53,968 nucleotides of DNA. Origin: Helicobacter rappini. GTDB taxonomy: Bacteria > Campylobacterota > Campylobacteria > Campylobacterales > Helicobacteraceae. The translations under genes were made by a program, and so were the position numbers. Location of the stretch: positions 1 to 53,968 of the forward strand of contig NZ_FZPK01000002.1 in the NCBI RefSeq assembly GCF_900198625.1, in the 5' to 3' direction. Every line of letters starts with the position of its first letter. Position 1 is the first letter of the stretch. The notes beneath the pieces are model-generated. The model had not been told where the DNA came from. It worked only from the letters and a program-made list of their open reading frames with translations, and ran no database searches. Of this stretch, positions 34,643 through 44,261 are shown piece after piece.

Positions 34643-37077
34643 CACAGGCAGATATTGCTATAAAGCATGAAGATTCTAAGACAGAGCGTATTCAAGTATT
34701 TATCGATGATAAGGAATGCTATGCAAAAAAAGGGGAGAGTTTATTAAGCGTAGCAAGGAATAATGGTATAAATATCCCTACACTTTGTGATCTTAAAAAG
34801 CTTACGCCAACGGGTGCATGTCGCATGTGTGTGGTAGAAGAGGATAATGGCAATATTATTGCAAGTTGCAAAAGCTATGTAGCAAAGCCACTTAGAATCT
34901 ATACCCAAACAGAGAAATTACAAAAATATCGCAATCAAATTATGAGCTTTTTATGTATCAATCACCCTTTAGAATGCGGTGTATGTGATAAAAGCGGTGA
35001 GTGTGAATTGCAGGATAAAGTATTGGAATCTAAGGTTGCAATCCAGCCATTTTTTGCCATTCAAAAGCAAAATGACTATGTGCATTTTCATAATAAAGTC
35101 TATAATGAAGCCTTATGTATCATGTGTGAGAGATGTGCTAGAACTTGCAATGAATATGTGGGAAATAGTGTGCTATCCGTGCTTGCAGGGGGCTTTCACT
35201 CAAAGATTGGCGTAGATTTTAATGCTTATTGTGAAGATTGTGATGAATGCGTGAGTGTGTGTCCAACGGGGGCTATGTTTTCTACGCGTTTCACTTATAC
35301 AAGTAATGCTTGGGAGTTAGAGAAAGCTAAATCACATTGTATCCATTGTAGTTTGCACTGCCCTTTGCATTATGAAGTAAAGCATAATATAGATTCTAAA
35401 AAAGAAGTCTATCGTATTAAAAATGAAGCCCATATCATGCAGTTATGCCATGCTGGAAGACATAACTTTTTACGCAAAAACCTACAAGATTCTACAACTA
35501 ATAATTTTAGCTTAAATGAGGCTTTATCACAAATAAATGCCCTGCGTCTTGGGACAAATCTAACAAATGAAGAAATCTATATCGCAAATCTTTTAGCACA
35601 AAAAGCAAATAAAAAGCTGTATTGCAACGAGGCTTTATTCTATAAAGAGTTTAATGCGATTTGTAATACATACACAGAAGTAGAGAATCTAAACGCAATA
35701 AAAGACTTACAACATAATGGCGTTGTGATTATCTTAGGTAGTTATCTCTATGATGAAATGCCTGTATTGCGTAGTGATCTCTCAAAGCTATCACTCAAAA
35801 AAGGGGTGAAAAATATTTGGATAAGCCCTATTGCTGAAGAGAGATTTCAAAGTGATTTAGCAATTACTTATGAAGTATCAAGTGAGCTTGCTATCAGCAC
35901 GCTACTTTTAAGCCTATTTACAAAGCAAATACAAGATACAATCAGCACTTTAGAATCTAGTCAGGCTTTAAATAACTCACAGACATTAGCCTTATTGCAA
36001 AATACTTTGACATGGCTACAAGCACAAGATTTAGCCTATCTTATGGCAGAAAGCAATGTAAGTGAAACAGAATTAGCCCTTTTAGATTCTATATGTAATT
36101 ATAATAAGCCTTTAGAATCTCATATCACTCAAACTTCTAACATAAAGATTCTAATAGGACAAGATTTCTATCTCTCTAAGCATTATAAACTTATCGCACA
36201 GATTTTATCTGCTATTTCTCTTTGCAATAAGAATTGCTCTATTATCCCACTTTGCTATGATAATATCCATGCGATTGGTTTGTTATGCGATTTAGCGTAT
36301 GATGATGGCAGTTATAATAATGTATTAGGTATCCGCTCAAATGCAGAGTTTAGCATTGCCCCCATGCCTTTCAAACTAGATTCTATAAATAAAGATTCTA
36401 AAATAGAATCTAAAAACCCACACAAGCATTTATCCATTATGCCATTGCAGTTTATGGAGGGAAGTGTCATTGATATGTATGGGAATCTCATAAAGCTCTA
36501 CCCAAGTTTTAGAGATGATAATATCTTTAGTAGCACGAAAGATTGCATACAAAGAGATTTGCTTGATATAAGCAGGGATTATTTAGGGCTAGATTGTGAA
36601 TATATGATAGATATTACAAGTGAAGTTCCTTTTTTAAGTGAGTTTTTACAAGAAAAAAATATTAAAGATTTTGACTCTTTAGAATCTAAAATGCCTTTAG
36701 ATTCTAAAAATTTAAAACTCACTTTAGATAATATAGCCCTGCTTGAATATCCAGAAATTGTAATGAGTGAAGGCAGTGGTATTTTTATCTACAAAGCGGC
36801 TTTAAGTGGCAATTTAAGCTTTTATCGCAATGAATACAGAAGTGAAAATCTAGTCTATAATGGCAAAGAATTGCATGGAATCTTAAAGGTATCAAAGCAG
36901 TTTTGCATTGCTACAAAATTGCAGGATAATGAGATTATCAATCTACAAGTAGGCGATGCTATTCTTAGTGTGAGAGTTATGCAGACTTCATTTATGAAAG
37001 GCATGGTAGCAGTCCTTGCGAGTGATTATGTATTCACTTCTACAAAATATTTTGATTATAAAACATTAAAGGCATAG
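34639..37077 (+). CDS. nuoG: NuoG-like subunit 1
   Basis: An 812-residue iron-sulfur subunit. The N-terminal [2Fe-2S] ferredoxin domain has CDLKKLTPTGACRMCVV. The His-Cys [4Fe-4S] motif is NHPLECGVCDKSGECELQD, and two [4Fe-4S] motifs follow (CIMCERCARTC, CEDCDECVSVCPTGAM). Next is an N7-type motif, CIHCSLHC with a later Cys (LCHAGRHNF). The rest is a divergent molybdopterin-oxidoreductase-like domain with weak conservation. It begins inside the NuoF-like stop (ATGA) and ends 1 base before the second nuoG. It shares the N-terminal plan with the second copy, but the C-terminal halves differ strongly. Confidence 0.9.
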   Translation: MTQADIAIKHEDSKTERIQVFIDDKECYAKKGESLLSVARNNGINIPTLCDLKKLTPTGACRMCVVEEDNGNIIASCKSYVAKPLRIYTQTEKLQKYRNQIMSFLCINHPLECGVCDKSGECELQDKVLESKVAIQPFFAIQKQNDYVHFHNKVYNEALCIMCERCARTCNEYVGNSVLSVLAGGFHSKIGVDFNAYCEDCDECVSVCPTGAMFSTRFTYTSNAWELEKAKSHCIHCSLHCPLHYEVKHNIDSKKEVYRIKNEAHIMQLCHAGRHNFLRKNLQDSTTNNFSLNEALSQINALRLGTNLTNEEIYIANLLAQKANKKLYCNEALFYKEFNAICNTYTEVENLNAIKDLQHNGVVIILGSYLYDEMPVLRSDLSKLSLKKGVKNIWISPIAEERFQSDLAITYEVSSELAISTLLLSLFTKQIQDTISTLESSQALNNSQTLALLQNTLTWLQAQDLAYLMAESNVSETELALLDSICNYNKPLESHITQTSNIKILIGQDFYLSKHYKLIAQILSAISLCNKNCSIIPLCYDNIHAIGLLCDLAYDDGSYNNVLGIRSNAEFSIAPMPFKLDSINKDSKIESKNPHKHLSIMPLQFMEGSVIDMYGNLIKLYPSFRDDNIFSSTKDCIQRDLLDISRDYLGLDCEYMIDITSEVPFLSEFLQEKNIKDFDSLESKMPLDSKNLKLTLDNIALLEYPEIVMSEGSGIFIYKAALSGNLSFYRNEYRSENLVYNGKELHGILKVSKQFCIATKLQDNEIINLQVGDAILSVRVMQTSFMKGMVAVLASDYVFTSTKYFDYKTLKA

Positions 37078-37078
37078 T

Positions 37079-39844
37079 ATGAATATTACGATTGAAGGGC
37101 AAGTGCTTCAAGCAAATGATGGGGATACAATCCTTGATGTTGCAAGACGCAATAATATACAGATTCCTACCATTTGCTTTTTAAGCGGTTGTAGCCCGAC
37201 TTTAGCATGTAAAATGTGTATGGTGGAAGTCAATGGTAAAAGGGTGTATAGCTGTAATGCGAAAGTAAAAGATGGCATGGAAGTTGTAGTCCATAATGAA
37301 GAGTTACAAAAAGATAGAAATGAGATTATGACTACCTATTGTGTGAATCACCCTTTAGAATGTGGCGTATGTGATAAAAGCGGGGAGTGTGAGTTGCAAG
37401 ATTTCACACTTTATACAAAGGTTGATACGCAACAATTTGGCTTACAAGAAGCAGATAAAAAGTCATATAGTTTTGCTCAAAGCTTTTATGACCCAGCATT
37501 ATGTATCATGTGTGAAAGGTGTGTTACTACTTGCAAGGATAATATAGGTGAAGCAAACTTGAAAGCAGGTAAAGCAAACCTCTTCACACCAGATAACTAT
37601 AAAGATTCTATGGGGAAAGATCCCTATTCTGTATGGGCGAAAAGGCAAAAAGGCTTGATTGAGTTTGTAGGTAAGAATGAATGCAAAGATTGTGGAGAGT
37701 GTATCTCTGTATGTCCTGTTGGGGCTATGACTTATAAAGATTTTACCTATACAAGTAATGCGTGGGAATTAGAAAAGATACATTCTACTTGCACGCATTG
37801 TGCGGGGGGTTGCTCTCTTATATATAATGTAAAGCATTTAGATGTAAAGGGTGATTTACAAAAAGTCTATCGCGTGCAAAATGACTTTTTATATAATCCT
37901 ATTTGTGGGGCAGGGCGGTTTGCCTTTGATATGGTATCTATTGGATCTCGTAATACAACGGCATTGCACCAAGCATTCCAAAGGGCAGATTCTATATTTA
38001 TAGGCAGTGATGTGAGTAATGAAGAAGCTTTTCTTGCTGACCTGATTGCTAAAAAGCTAGAGATTCCATTAATAAATCATGAAGCCTATTGTTTGCAGCA
38101 TTTTGAAAATTACTTTTTGCAAGCAAGAAAGCTTTATAATACACAATTTAGCACAGAATCTAAACAAAACTTCTTTGCTACTTTTGAAGACTTTAAAACA
38201 AGTCCAAGCTTTATAGCATTACATACTTATTTTAAACATGACGCACCAATTGTTCGCTACAAGCTAAACAATAATCTAAAAATGCAGAAAAACTCACAAG
38301 TGATAAGCATAACTCTCTTTAAAGATACGCTTTTAGAATCTCTTGGCAAAAATGTTACACAAATACAAGGTGATAATGCGAATGTTTCACTTATGGGGAT
38401 ACTTGGCTTAGTATTTGCAAATGATTTAATTGATGATTTTGAAGAATGCTTTCCTAATAGCTTAAGTGCATTTATGAAAAAGGAAGTCCAAAAGGTAGAG
38501 GGATTCTATATCCAAAAAGAAGCTGAAGAGACTTTGACACAAGATTCTAAAGAGAGTTTAGAATCTAAAGATTCTCAAGTTGAAAATCAAGTGGAAGTAA
38601 ATCAAGCAGAAAATAAGCAAAATGAAAATCAAGCAGAAGAGAAACAAGCAGACACAAAAAGCGAAGTTGATAATCTAAGTCCCTATGATACAAGTATAAT
38701 CGCAAACGCATTAAATATGACTGATCTAAGTAGCCTTAAATTAAGCAAAAAAGATGGAATCTTAATGATCTCACAATATGTTTTTGATGAGTTTTTAGCG
38801 CATGATTTTACAAGTAGTGAGGGCTATGGATTGCAATCGCATTTCACAGATAAAAATCCCCCCACAATAGAAAATGCAGTGGCAACAGCGATTATGGAGG
38901 GCATTACAGAATCTGTGCGACATGATATTATGGATAATGGAGTGAAACTGCAGATTCTAGCTCATTTAATCGCCTTTGTATGCAATAGGCTAAATCTTTC
39001 CCTGCTTTATATACCAAAAGGCACAAATACTTTAGGTGTTGCAAATCTTTGTAAGCTTAGTCCAAGTGATACTATAGAATCTCGATATAGCATAGGTATC
39101 CGCACAAAGGGAAGCTTCACTCTAGATTCTAATCTCCCTACTATAAAGCCAAATTTTGCACTGCCTACACTCGCACAAAGTGAGGGTAGTATAACGAATC
39201 TAGAAAATAGAGTCCTGCCTTTAATCCCTAGTGTGCCTTATTTAGATTCTTGTTTAGAATCTGGACTTGATTTAAGCGATATTACAAGAGAGTTAGAAGC
39301 TTTGCCTGATGAGATTTCACATTTAGAGTATTTAAGCGATTTTACAGAATATTTGTATATGAATAATGTCGCTTATAAACAGATTCTACACAAAGATTTA
39401 AAGGCTAGTTTTGAGAGAGATGGCAGGGATAATCGCGGCTATATGTTGCTTTTAGATAAAAAAGAAGCACAAAGTAGCCTTGAAGTGAAGTTTTCATTGC
39501 GTCCGCGTGAGAATATAGGCTATAATGCGTTATTGCTTGAAACACAGAATCAGTTTAATAACACAACGCGCTCAAGTAAGAATCTACAATCAAAAAGCGG
39601 TGTTTATGCAAGTAAAGCATATATGCAAGAGCATGGCTTGAGTGAGGGAGATTCCATATATCTTATACACAATGATATACGCGTTGAGAGTGAGATTTAT
39701 TGCGATAATGAAATAGATACTATGCTTTTGCTTGTTTCACCTATGATTAGTAATATAAAAGCATTGTTTCAAGGCTATTTTAGCACATCGCTAGAGATTG
39801 TAAAGGCAGATGAAATGAATAAGGAAGAAAGGAATAGAGCATGA
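37079..39844 (+). CDS. nuoG: NuoG-like subunit 2
   Basis: A second NuoG directly downstream, 921 residues. It has the full ferredoxin set: CFLSGCSPTLACKMCMVEV, NHPLECGVCDKSGECELQD, CIMCERCVTTC, CKDCGECISVCPVGAM, and an N7-type CTHCAGGC with a later Cys (ICGAGRFAF). The large C-terminal domain (IGSDVSNEEAFLADLI onward) is molybdopterin-oxidoreductase-like. A linker at about residues 480-535 is rich in Glu, Asn, Gln and Lys, with repeated DSKES and NQAE units. It looks closer to the single NuoG of H. pylori by general layout (impression only). It overlaps nuoH by 4 bp (ATGA). Confidence 0.92.
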   Translation: MNITIEGQVLQANDGDTILDVARRNNIQIPTICFLSGCSPTLACKMCMVEVNGKRVYSCNAKVKDGMEVVVHNEELQKDRNEIMTTYCVNHPLECGVCDKSGECELQDFTLYTKVDTQQFGLQEADKKSYSFAQSFYDPALCIMCERCVTTCKDNIGEANLKAGKANLFTPDNYKDSMGKDPYSVWAKRQKGLIEFVGKNECKDCGECISVCPVGAMTYKDFTYTSNAWELEKIHSTCTHCAGGCSLIYNVKHLDVKGDLQKVYRVQNDFLYNPICGAGRFAFDMVSIGSRNTTALHQAFQRADSIFIGSDVSNEEAFLADLIAKKLEIPLINHEAYCLQHFENYFLQARKLYNTQFSTESKQNFFATFEDFKTSPSFIALHTYFKHDAPIVRYKLNNNLKMQKNSQVISITLFKDTLLESLGKNVTQIQGDNANVSLMGILGLVFANDLIDDFEECFPNSLSAFMKKEVQKVEGFYIQKEAEETLTQDSKESLESKDSQVENQVEVNQAENKQNENQAEEKQADTKSEVDNLSPYDTSIIANALNMTDLSSLKLSKKDGILMISQYVFDEFLAHDFTSSEGYGLQSHFTDKNPPTIENAVATAIMEGITESVRHDIMDNGVKLQILAHLIAFVCNRLNLSLLYIPKGTNTLGVANLCKLSPSDTIESRYSIGIRTKGSFTLDSNLPTIKPNFALPTLAQSEGSITNLENRVLPLIPSVPYLDSCLESGLDLSDITRELEALPDEISHLEYLSDFTEYLYMNNVAYKQILHKDLKASFERDGRDNRGYMLLLDKKEAQSSLEVKFSLRPRENIGYNALLLETQNQFNNTTRSSKNLQSKSGVYASKAYMQEHGLSEGDSIYLIHNDIRVESEIYCDNEIDTMLLLVSPMISNIKALFQGYFSTSLEIVKADEMNKEERNRA

Positions 39845-40827
39845 GTGAGTTTATCATTGAGACTATTATAAAGGTATTAGTTGTTTTACTTGTGTTTTCA
39901 TTTTTAGGTGGATTTGCAACATATCTTGAAAGAAAGGTTTTAGGATTTTTTCAAAGGCGACTTGGACCTGTTTATGTAGGACCTTTTGGATTATTGCAGT
40001 TTGGGGCTGATGCGATTAAGCTTTTTACAAAAGAGGATATTATCCCTAAAGGTGCAAATAAGTTTATTTTCACATTAGCACCCGTTGTAGCCTTAGTGAG
40101 TGCGATGACTTCTATGGTTGCTATTCCATTTTTTCCTGATTTTGAGATTTTTGGCTATAAGGTAACGCCGATTATTTCAGATATTAATGTCGGCTTACTC
40201 TTTTTTATATCAGTTGGTGCAGTTGGAATCTATGCACCGCTTTTAGCAGGGCTTAGCAGTGGGAATAAGTGGAGTTTAATAGGTGGGGCTAGGGCATGTA
40301 TCCAAGTCTTAAGCTTTGAGATTGTAAGCGGACTTGCGATTTTAGCTCCCATTATGCTTGTAGGCTCACTCTCACTTGTGGCTATGAATAGCTATCAAAG
40401 CGGCAGTGTGCTTGATTGGCTTATATGGAAGCAGCCTTTGGCATTCCTGCTTTTCTTAATCGCAAGTTATGCAGAGTTAAACAGAACGCCATTTGACTTA
40501 CTCGAGCATGAAGCAGAGATTATTGCGGGGTATTGCACGGAGTATAGTGGCTTAAAATGGGGTATGTTTTTCATCGCTGAATACGCACACATGTTTGCCT
40601 TTGGCTTTGTTGTAAGCCTTATTTTCTTAGGTGGTTTTAATCCTATCGGCTTTATCCCCGGTGGTATTGCTATCATTTTAAAGGTATGCTTTTTCATCTT
40701 TTTATTCATGTGGGTAAGGGCTACTCTGCCACATGTCCGCCCAGATCAATTAATGAATACTTGTTGGAAAGTGCTTGTGCCTTTGGCTTTGGCAAATGTG
40801 CTTATTACAGGCATTGTATTATTATAA
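39841..40827 (+). CDS. nuoH: NADH-quinone oxidoreductase subunit H
   Basis: Membrane subunit that joins the two arms and lines the quinone tunnel, 328 residues with eight helices. Signatures are ATYLERKVLGFFQRRLGP, LLQFGADAIKLFTKED, and the acidic loop SYAELNRTPFDLLEHEAEII followed by TEYSGLKWGMFFIAEYAHMF. All the conserved charged loop residues can be seen. Start overlaps the NuoG2 stop. Confidence 0.98.
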   Translation: MSEFIIETIIKVLVVLLVFSFLGGFATYLERKVLGFFQRRLGPVYVGPFGLLQFGADAIKLFTKEDIIPKGANKFIFTLAPVVALVSAMTSMVAIPFFPDFEIFGYKVTPIISDINVGLLFFISVGAVGIYAPLLAGLSSGNKWSLIGGARACIQVLSFEIVSGLAILAPIMLVGSLSLVAMNSYQSGSVLDWLIWKQPLAFLLFLIASYAELNRTPFDLLEHEAEIIAGYCTEYSGLKWGMFFIAEYAHMFAFGFVVSLIFLGGFNPIGFIPGGIAIILKVCFFIFLFMWVRATLPHVRPDQLMNTCWKVLVPLALANVLITGIVLL

Positions 40828-40836
40828 GGAGATTGT

Positions 40837-41457
40837 ATGCAAACAACACATACAGAGACAAAGACAGATTCACAAGAAAAGAAAGATTATTATTTTGTGA
40901 GTATGGAGAAAATGCCAGAAAATGGCTTTGAAAGCTTTAAGCGAAGCGTGAAGTTAAGCTTAGGGGCAGATATTATCAAAGGCTTAGGCTTAACAATAAA
41001 AGAGTTTTTTAGTAAGCCTGTAACGATTAACTATCCTTTTGAAACACAGCCTTTAAGCCCACGCTATCGTGCCGTGCATAACTTGCAGAGAATGTTAGAA
41101 TCAGGTAGTGAGCGTTGCATTGGCTGTGGTTTGTGCGAGAAGATATGCACGAGTAATTGCATTAGAATCTTAACGCATGAGGGCGAAGATGGTCGTAAAA
41201 AGATTGATTCTTACACGATTAATTTAGGTCGTTGTATCTATTGTGGTTTATGTGCTGAGGTCTGCCCAGAACTTGCCATTGTTATGGGGAATCGCTTTGA
41301 GAATGCAAGTGAGCAAAGAGCGCATTTTGGTTTAAAAGAAGATTTTCTAAAAGATTTAGAAGAAGCAAAAAGTCATCATCAGCTTGAGTTTGCAGGGTTT
41401 GGGTCTGTGCGTCCAAGTGCGGATAAAGAAGTCAAGCAAACGCCGCTAGATTACTAA
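40837..41457 (+). CDS. nuoI: NADH-quinone oxidoreductase subunit I
   Basis: Peripheral-arm ferredoxin-like subunit with the N6a and N6b [4Fe-4S] clusters, 206 residues. The two motifs are [11 protein letters not shown] followed by C-I-R (CTSNCIRIL) and [16 protein letters not shown]. About 35 extra residues at the N-terminus ([19 protein letters not shown]) are hydrophilic. It is preceded by AAGGAG and ends 9 bp before nuoJ. Confidence 0.97.
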   Translation: MQTTHTETKTDSQEKKDYYFVSMEKMPENGFESFKRSVKLSLGADIIKGLGLTIKEFFSKPVTINYPFETQPLSPRYRAVHNLQRMLESGSERCIGCGLCEKICTSNCIRILTHEGEDGRKKIDSYTINLGRCIYCGLCAEVCPELAIVMGNRFENASEQRAHFGLKEDFLKDLEEAKSHHQLEFAGFGSVRPSADKEVKQTPLDY

Positions 41458-41466
41458 GGAGTAGGT

Positions 41467-42078
41467 ATGTTTGAGGCTATCGCATTTTATGTATTTGGTG
41501 CGTTGTGTTTATGTGCGTTTTTGATTGTCGTTATGACAAATAACATTCTTTACGCACTCACCGCACTTGCTTTTGGTATGATTTTGGTATCTGGTTTATT
41601 CTTTTTACTGAATGCTGATTTCTTAGGTGTGGTGCAGATTATTGTATATACAGGTGCTGTTGTGGTTATGTATGCCTTTGGTATGATGCTATTTGATGTG
41701 AGTAAGGAAGTCAAAGAGAGATTCCAGAATCAATTTATGGTATGGCTACTTGTAAGTATTTTTGCTATCGGTCTTTTAATTGTCGTTGGCAATACACAAA
41801 CAACAATCCCATATCAAAATGACAATAGCACAAACGCACTCGCACATTTACTCTTTAAAGACTATCTTGTATGCTTTGAAGCAGCGGCAATCATGCTTTT
41901 AATGGCAATGATAGCAGGTATTGGCGTAGGCTCTCATAAGCCTGAATTTACACATGAAGAATCAAATAAAGATTCACTAAGTAAAGATTTATTAGCATCA
42001 AAAGAGAGTGAAAAAGATGTATTTAAATATAATCAATCAATACCGCACAATCAATTCTCACAGAAGGAGGCACAATGA
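41467..42078 (+). CDS. nuoJ: NADH-quinone oxidoreductase subunit J
   Basis: Membrane-arm subunit of 203 residues with five helices. Conserved pieces are ALTALAFGMILVSGLFFLLN, the pi-bulge helix VVQIIVYTGAVVVMYAFGMM, and the last helix CFEAAAIMLLMAMIAGIGVG. A hydrophilic tail of about 45 residues rich in Ser and Lys follows. It overlaps nuoK by 4 bp (ATGA). Confidence 0.97.
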   Translation: MFEAIAFYVFGALCLCAFLIVVMTNNILYALTALAFGMILVSGLFFLLNADFLGVVQIIVYTGAVVVMYAFGMMLFDVSKEVKERFQNQFMVWLLVSIFAIGLLIVVGNTQTTIPYQNDNSTNALAHLLFKDYLVCFEAAAIMLLMAMIAGIGVGSHKPEFTHEESNKDSLSKDLLASKESEKDVFKYNQSIPHNQFSQKEAQ

Positions 42079-42377
42079 TTACATTAAATCATTATCTTGT
42101 TTTTAGTGCCATTATGTTTTGTATTGGACTTTATGGAATCTTAAGGCGAAAAAATATCTTGCTTCTACTCTTTGCTACTGAAATTATGCTCAATGCTATC
42201 AATGTAGCCTTTGTGGCTATTGGCTATTATAAGGGCGATTTGCAAGGGCAGATTATGGCATTATTTGTCATTGCATTAGCAGCAGCAGAAGTTGCCATTG
42301 GCTTAGGCTTAGTGCTTATGCTATATAAAAAATATAAAACGCTTGATATTGATAAGCTTAGTAACATGAGGGGGTAA
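42075..42377 (+). CDS. nuoK: NADH-quinone oxidoreductase subunit K
   Basis: Small membrane-arm subunit, 100 residues, three helices. It belongs to the proton channel nearest the quinone site. The two conserved membrane glutamates are visible in LLFATEIMLNAINVAFVA and ALAAAEVAIGLGLVLML. Length normal. It ends 2 bp before nuoL. Confidence 0.97.
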   Translation: MITLNHYLVFSAIMFCIGLYGILRRKNILLLLFATEIMLNAINVAFVAIGYYKGDLQGQIMALFVIALAAAEVAIGLGLVLMLYKKYKTLDIDKLSNMRG

Positions 42378-42379
42378 TT

Positions 42380-44248
42380 ATGCTTTTTACAACGATTATG
42401 CAATATCAAGAACAAATACTTATAGCCTTAATCTTACTTCCACTTATATCCGCTCTTATGGCTGGGCTTAGCTCTACCCTAAAACCCTCCATTATGCTTG
42501 GCTATATCTCTTCTCTTTGTATTAGTGCGAGTTTTATCCTTTCGCTTTTATTATTTTATTTTTTAATGAATGGTGGCGAGAGTTTTCATGTTGTGCTGTG
42601 GGATTTTATCCAAACAGGGCAGTTTCAAGTAACCTTTTCTTTCATGTTTGATCATATTAATGCAGTGATGATTCTAGTTGTTACACTTGTTTCAAGTATG
42701 GTGCATTTTTATTCTATCGGCTATATGGCTCACGATAAAGGTTTCAATCGCTTTTTTGCCTATCTTGGCGGATTTGTATTCTCAATGCTACTTCTTGTTG
42801 GTGGCGATAATCTTATGGTGCTTTTCATCGGTTGGGAAGGTGTTGGGACTTGCTCTTATCTACTCATTGGCTTTTGGTATCAAAAAAAGAGTGCAAATGC
42901 AGCGTCTATTGAAGCCTTTGTGATGAATAGAATCGCTGATTTAGGTATGCTACTTGGAATCTTTTTAGTCTATACAAGTGTAGGCTCACTCTCATATAAT
43001 GAGATTTTTATACAATTAGCAAGTAATCCACCAGAAGATTCTGTGCTGACATGGGCGGCTATTTTGCTTTTTATTGGTGCTATGGGAAAATCCGCACAAT
43101 TTCCACTGCATACATGGCTTGCAAACGCTATGGAGGGACCTACACCTGTTTCAGCCCTAATCCATGCTGCTACAATGGTAACTGCTGGAGTATATCTAGT
43201 CATTAGACTAGCCCCACTTTATAATAGTGTCCCACAAGTTGCTTACTTTATCGCATGTCTTGGGGCATTTGTAGCCGTGTTTGCTTCACTTATGGCAATT
43301 GTAAATAAGGACTTAAAAAGGATTATTGCCTACTCTACGCTTTCACAGCTTGGATATATGTTTGTAGCGGCTGGACTTGGGGCTTATACAATAGCTCTTT
43401 TTCACCTTTTCACACATGCCTTTTTTAAATCGCTTTTATTCTTAGGTGCGGGTAATGTTATGCACGCTATGAATGATAAGCTTGATATTACAAAAATGGG
43501 GGCTTTAAATAAGCCTTTAAAAATTAGCATGATTTTCATGTTTATAGGCTCTATTGCCCTTTGTGGTATCCCGCCACTTTCTGGTTATTTCTCAAAAGAT
43601 AAGATTCTAGAAGTCGCATTTACAAGCTCCTATGAATTATGGATTGTGCTGCTTATTGGTGCTATCTGCACGGCTTTTTATAGCTTTAGACTTTTTACTT
43701 TAGTATTCTTAGCTCCAAAAAATCACAATGAGCATCCACATGAAGCAAGTAAGGTTATGCTATATGCTATGACTCCTTTAGCATTCTTAGCTATTGTTGC
43801 TGGGTTGTTTTATACTCAATTTGATACTTTCTTATCATCTGTGCTTGTTCCAGCAAAAATACATGTAGATAATATTATCATGCTTATCTCACTTACTCTA
43901 GGGCTTGTGATACTCTCTATTGTGAGTGCGTATTTTATGTATAGAAATGGCTATAAAGATGGTAAGAAAAATATCTTACATAAGATTCTAGAAAATGAAT
44001 ACTACATTCCGCATTTATATAGAATCTTTATTGTGAAACCTTTTGGCTTTATATCAGATTTCTTATATCATATTATCGATATGGGGATTCTAGATAAAAT
44101 AGTTGATGGTATTGCAAAGTGCTTTGTGCTATGTAGCTATATGTTGCGACCATTGCAAAATGGGAATCTAAGCAGTATGCTGCGGTTAATGAGTGCTGGT
44201 GTTGCCATTTTATTATGTGTAACGCTTATGTATTTTATAATGAATTAA
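42380..44248 (+). CDS. nuoL: NADH-quinone oxidoreductase subunit L
   Basis: Distal antiporter-like proton-pumping subunit of 622 residues with about 16 helices, including the long lateral helix at the C-terminus. The core has GWEGVGTCSYLLIGFWY (functional Glu), MGKSAQFPLHTWLANAMEGP with the conserved Lys, PTPVSALIHAATMVTAGVYL, and KDLKRIIAYSTLSQLGYM. All are intact. Confidence 0.98.
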   Translation: MLFTTIMQYQEQILIALILLPLISALMAGLSSTLKPSIMLGYISSLCISASFILSLLLFYFLMNGGESFHVVLWDFIQTGQFQVTFSFMFDHINAVMILVVTLVSSMVHFYSIGYMAHDKGFNRFFAYLGGFVFSMLLLVGGDNLMVLFIGWEGVGTCSYLLIGFWYQKKSANAASIEAFVMNRIADLGMLLGIFLVYTSVGSLSYNEIFIQLASNPPEDSVLTWAAILLFIGAMGKSAQFPLHTWLANAMEGPTPVSALIHAATMVTAGVYLVIRLAPLYNSVPQVAYFIACLGAFVAVFASLMAIVNKDLKRIIAYSTLSQLGYMFVAAGLGAYTIALFHLFTHAFFKSLLFLGAGNVMHAMNDKLDITKMGALNKPLKISMIFMFIGSIALCGIPPLSGYFSKDKILEVAFTSSYELWIVLLIGAICTAFYSFRLFTLVFLAPKNHNEHPHEASKVMLYAMTPLAFLAIVAGLFYTQFDTFLSSVLVPAKIHVDNIIMLISLTLGLVILSIVSAYFMYRNGYKDGKKNILHKILENEYYIPHLYRIFIVKPFGFISDFLYHIIDMGILDKIVDGIAKCFVLCSYMLRPLQNGNLSSMLRLMSAGVAILLCVTLMYFIMN

Positions 44249-44261
44249 GCAAGGAGTAAAA

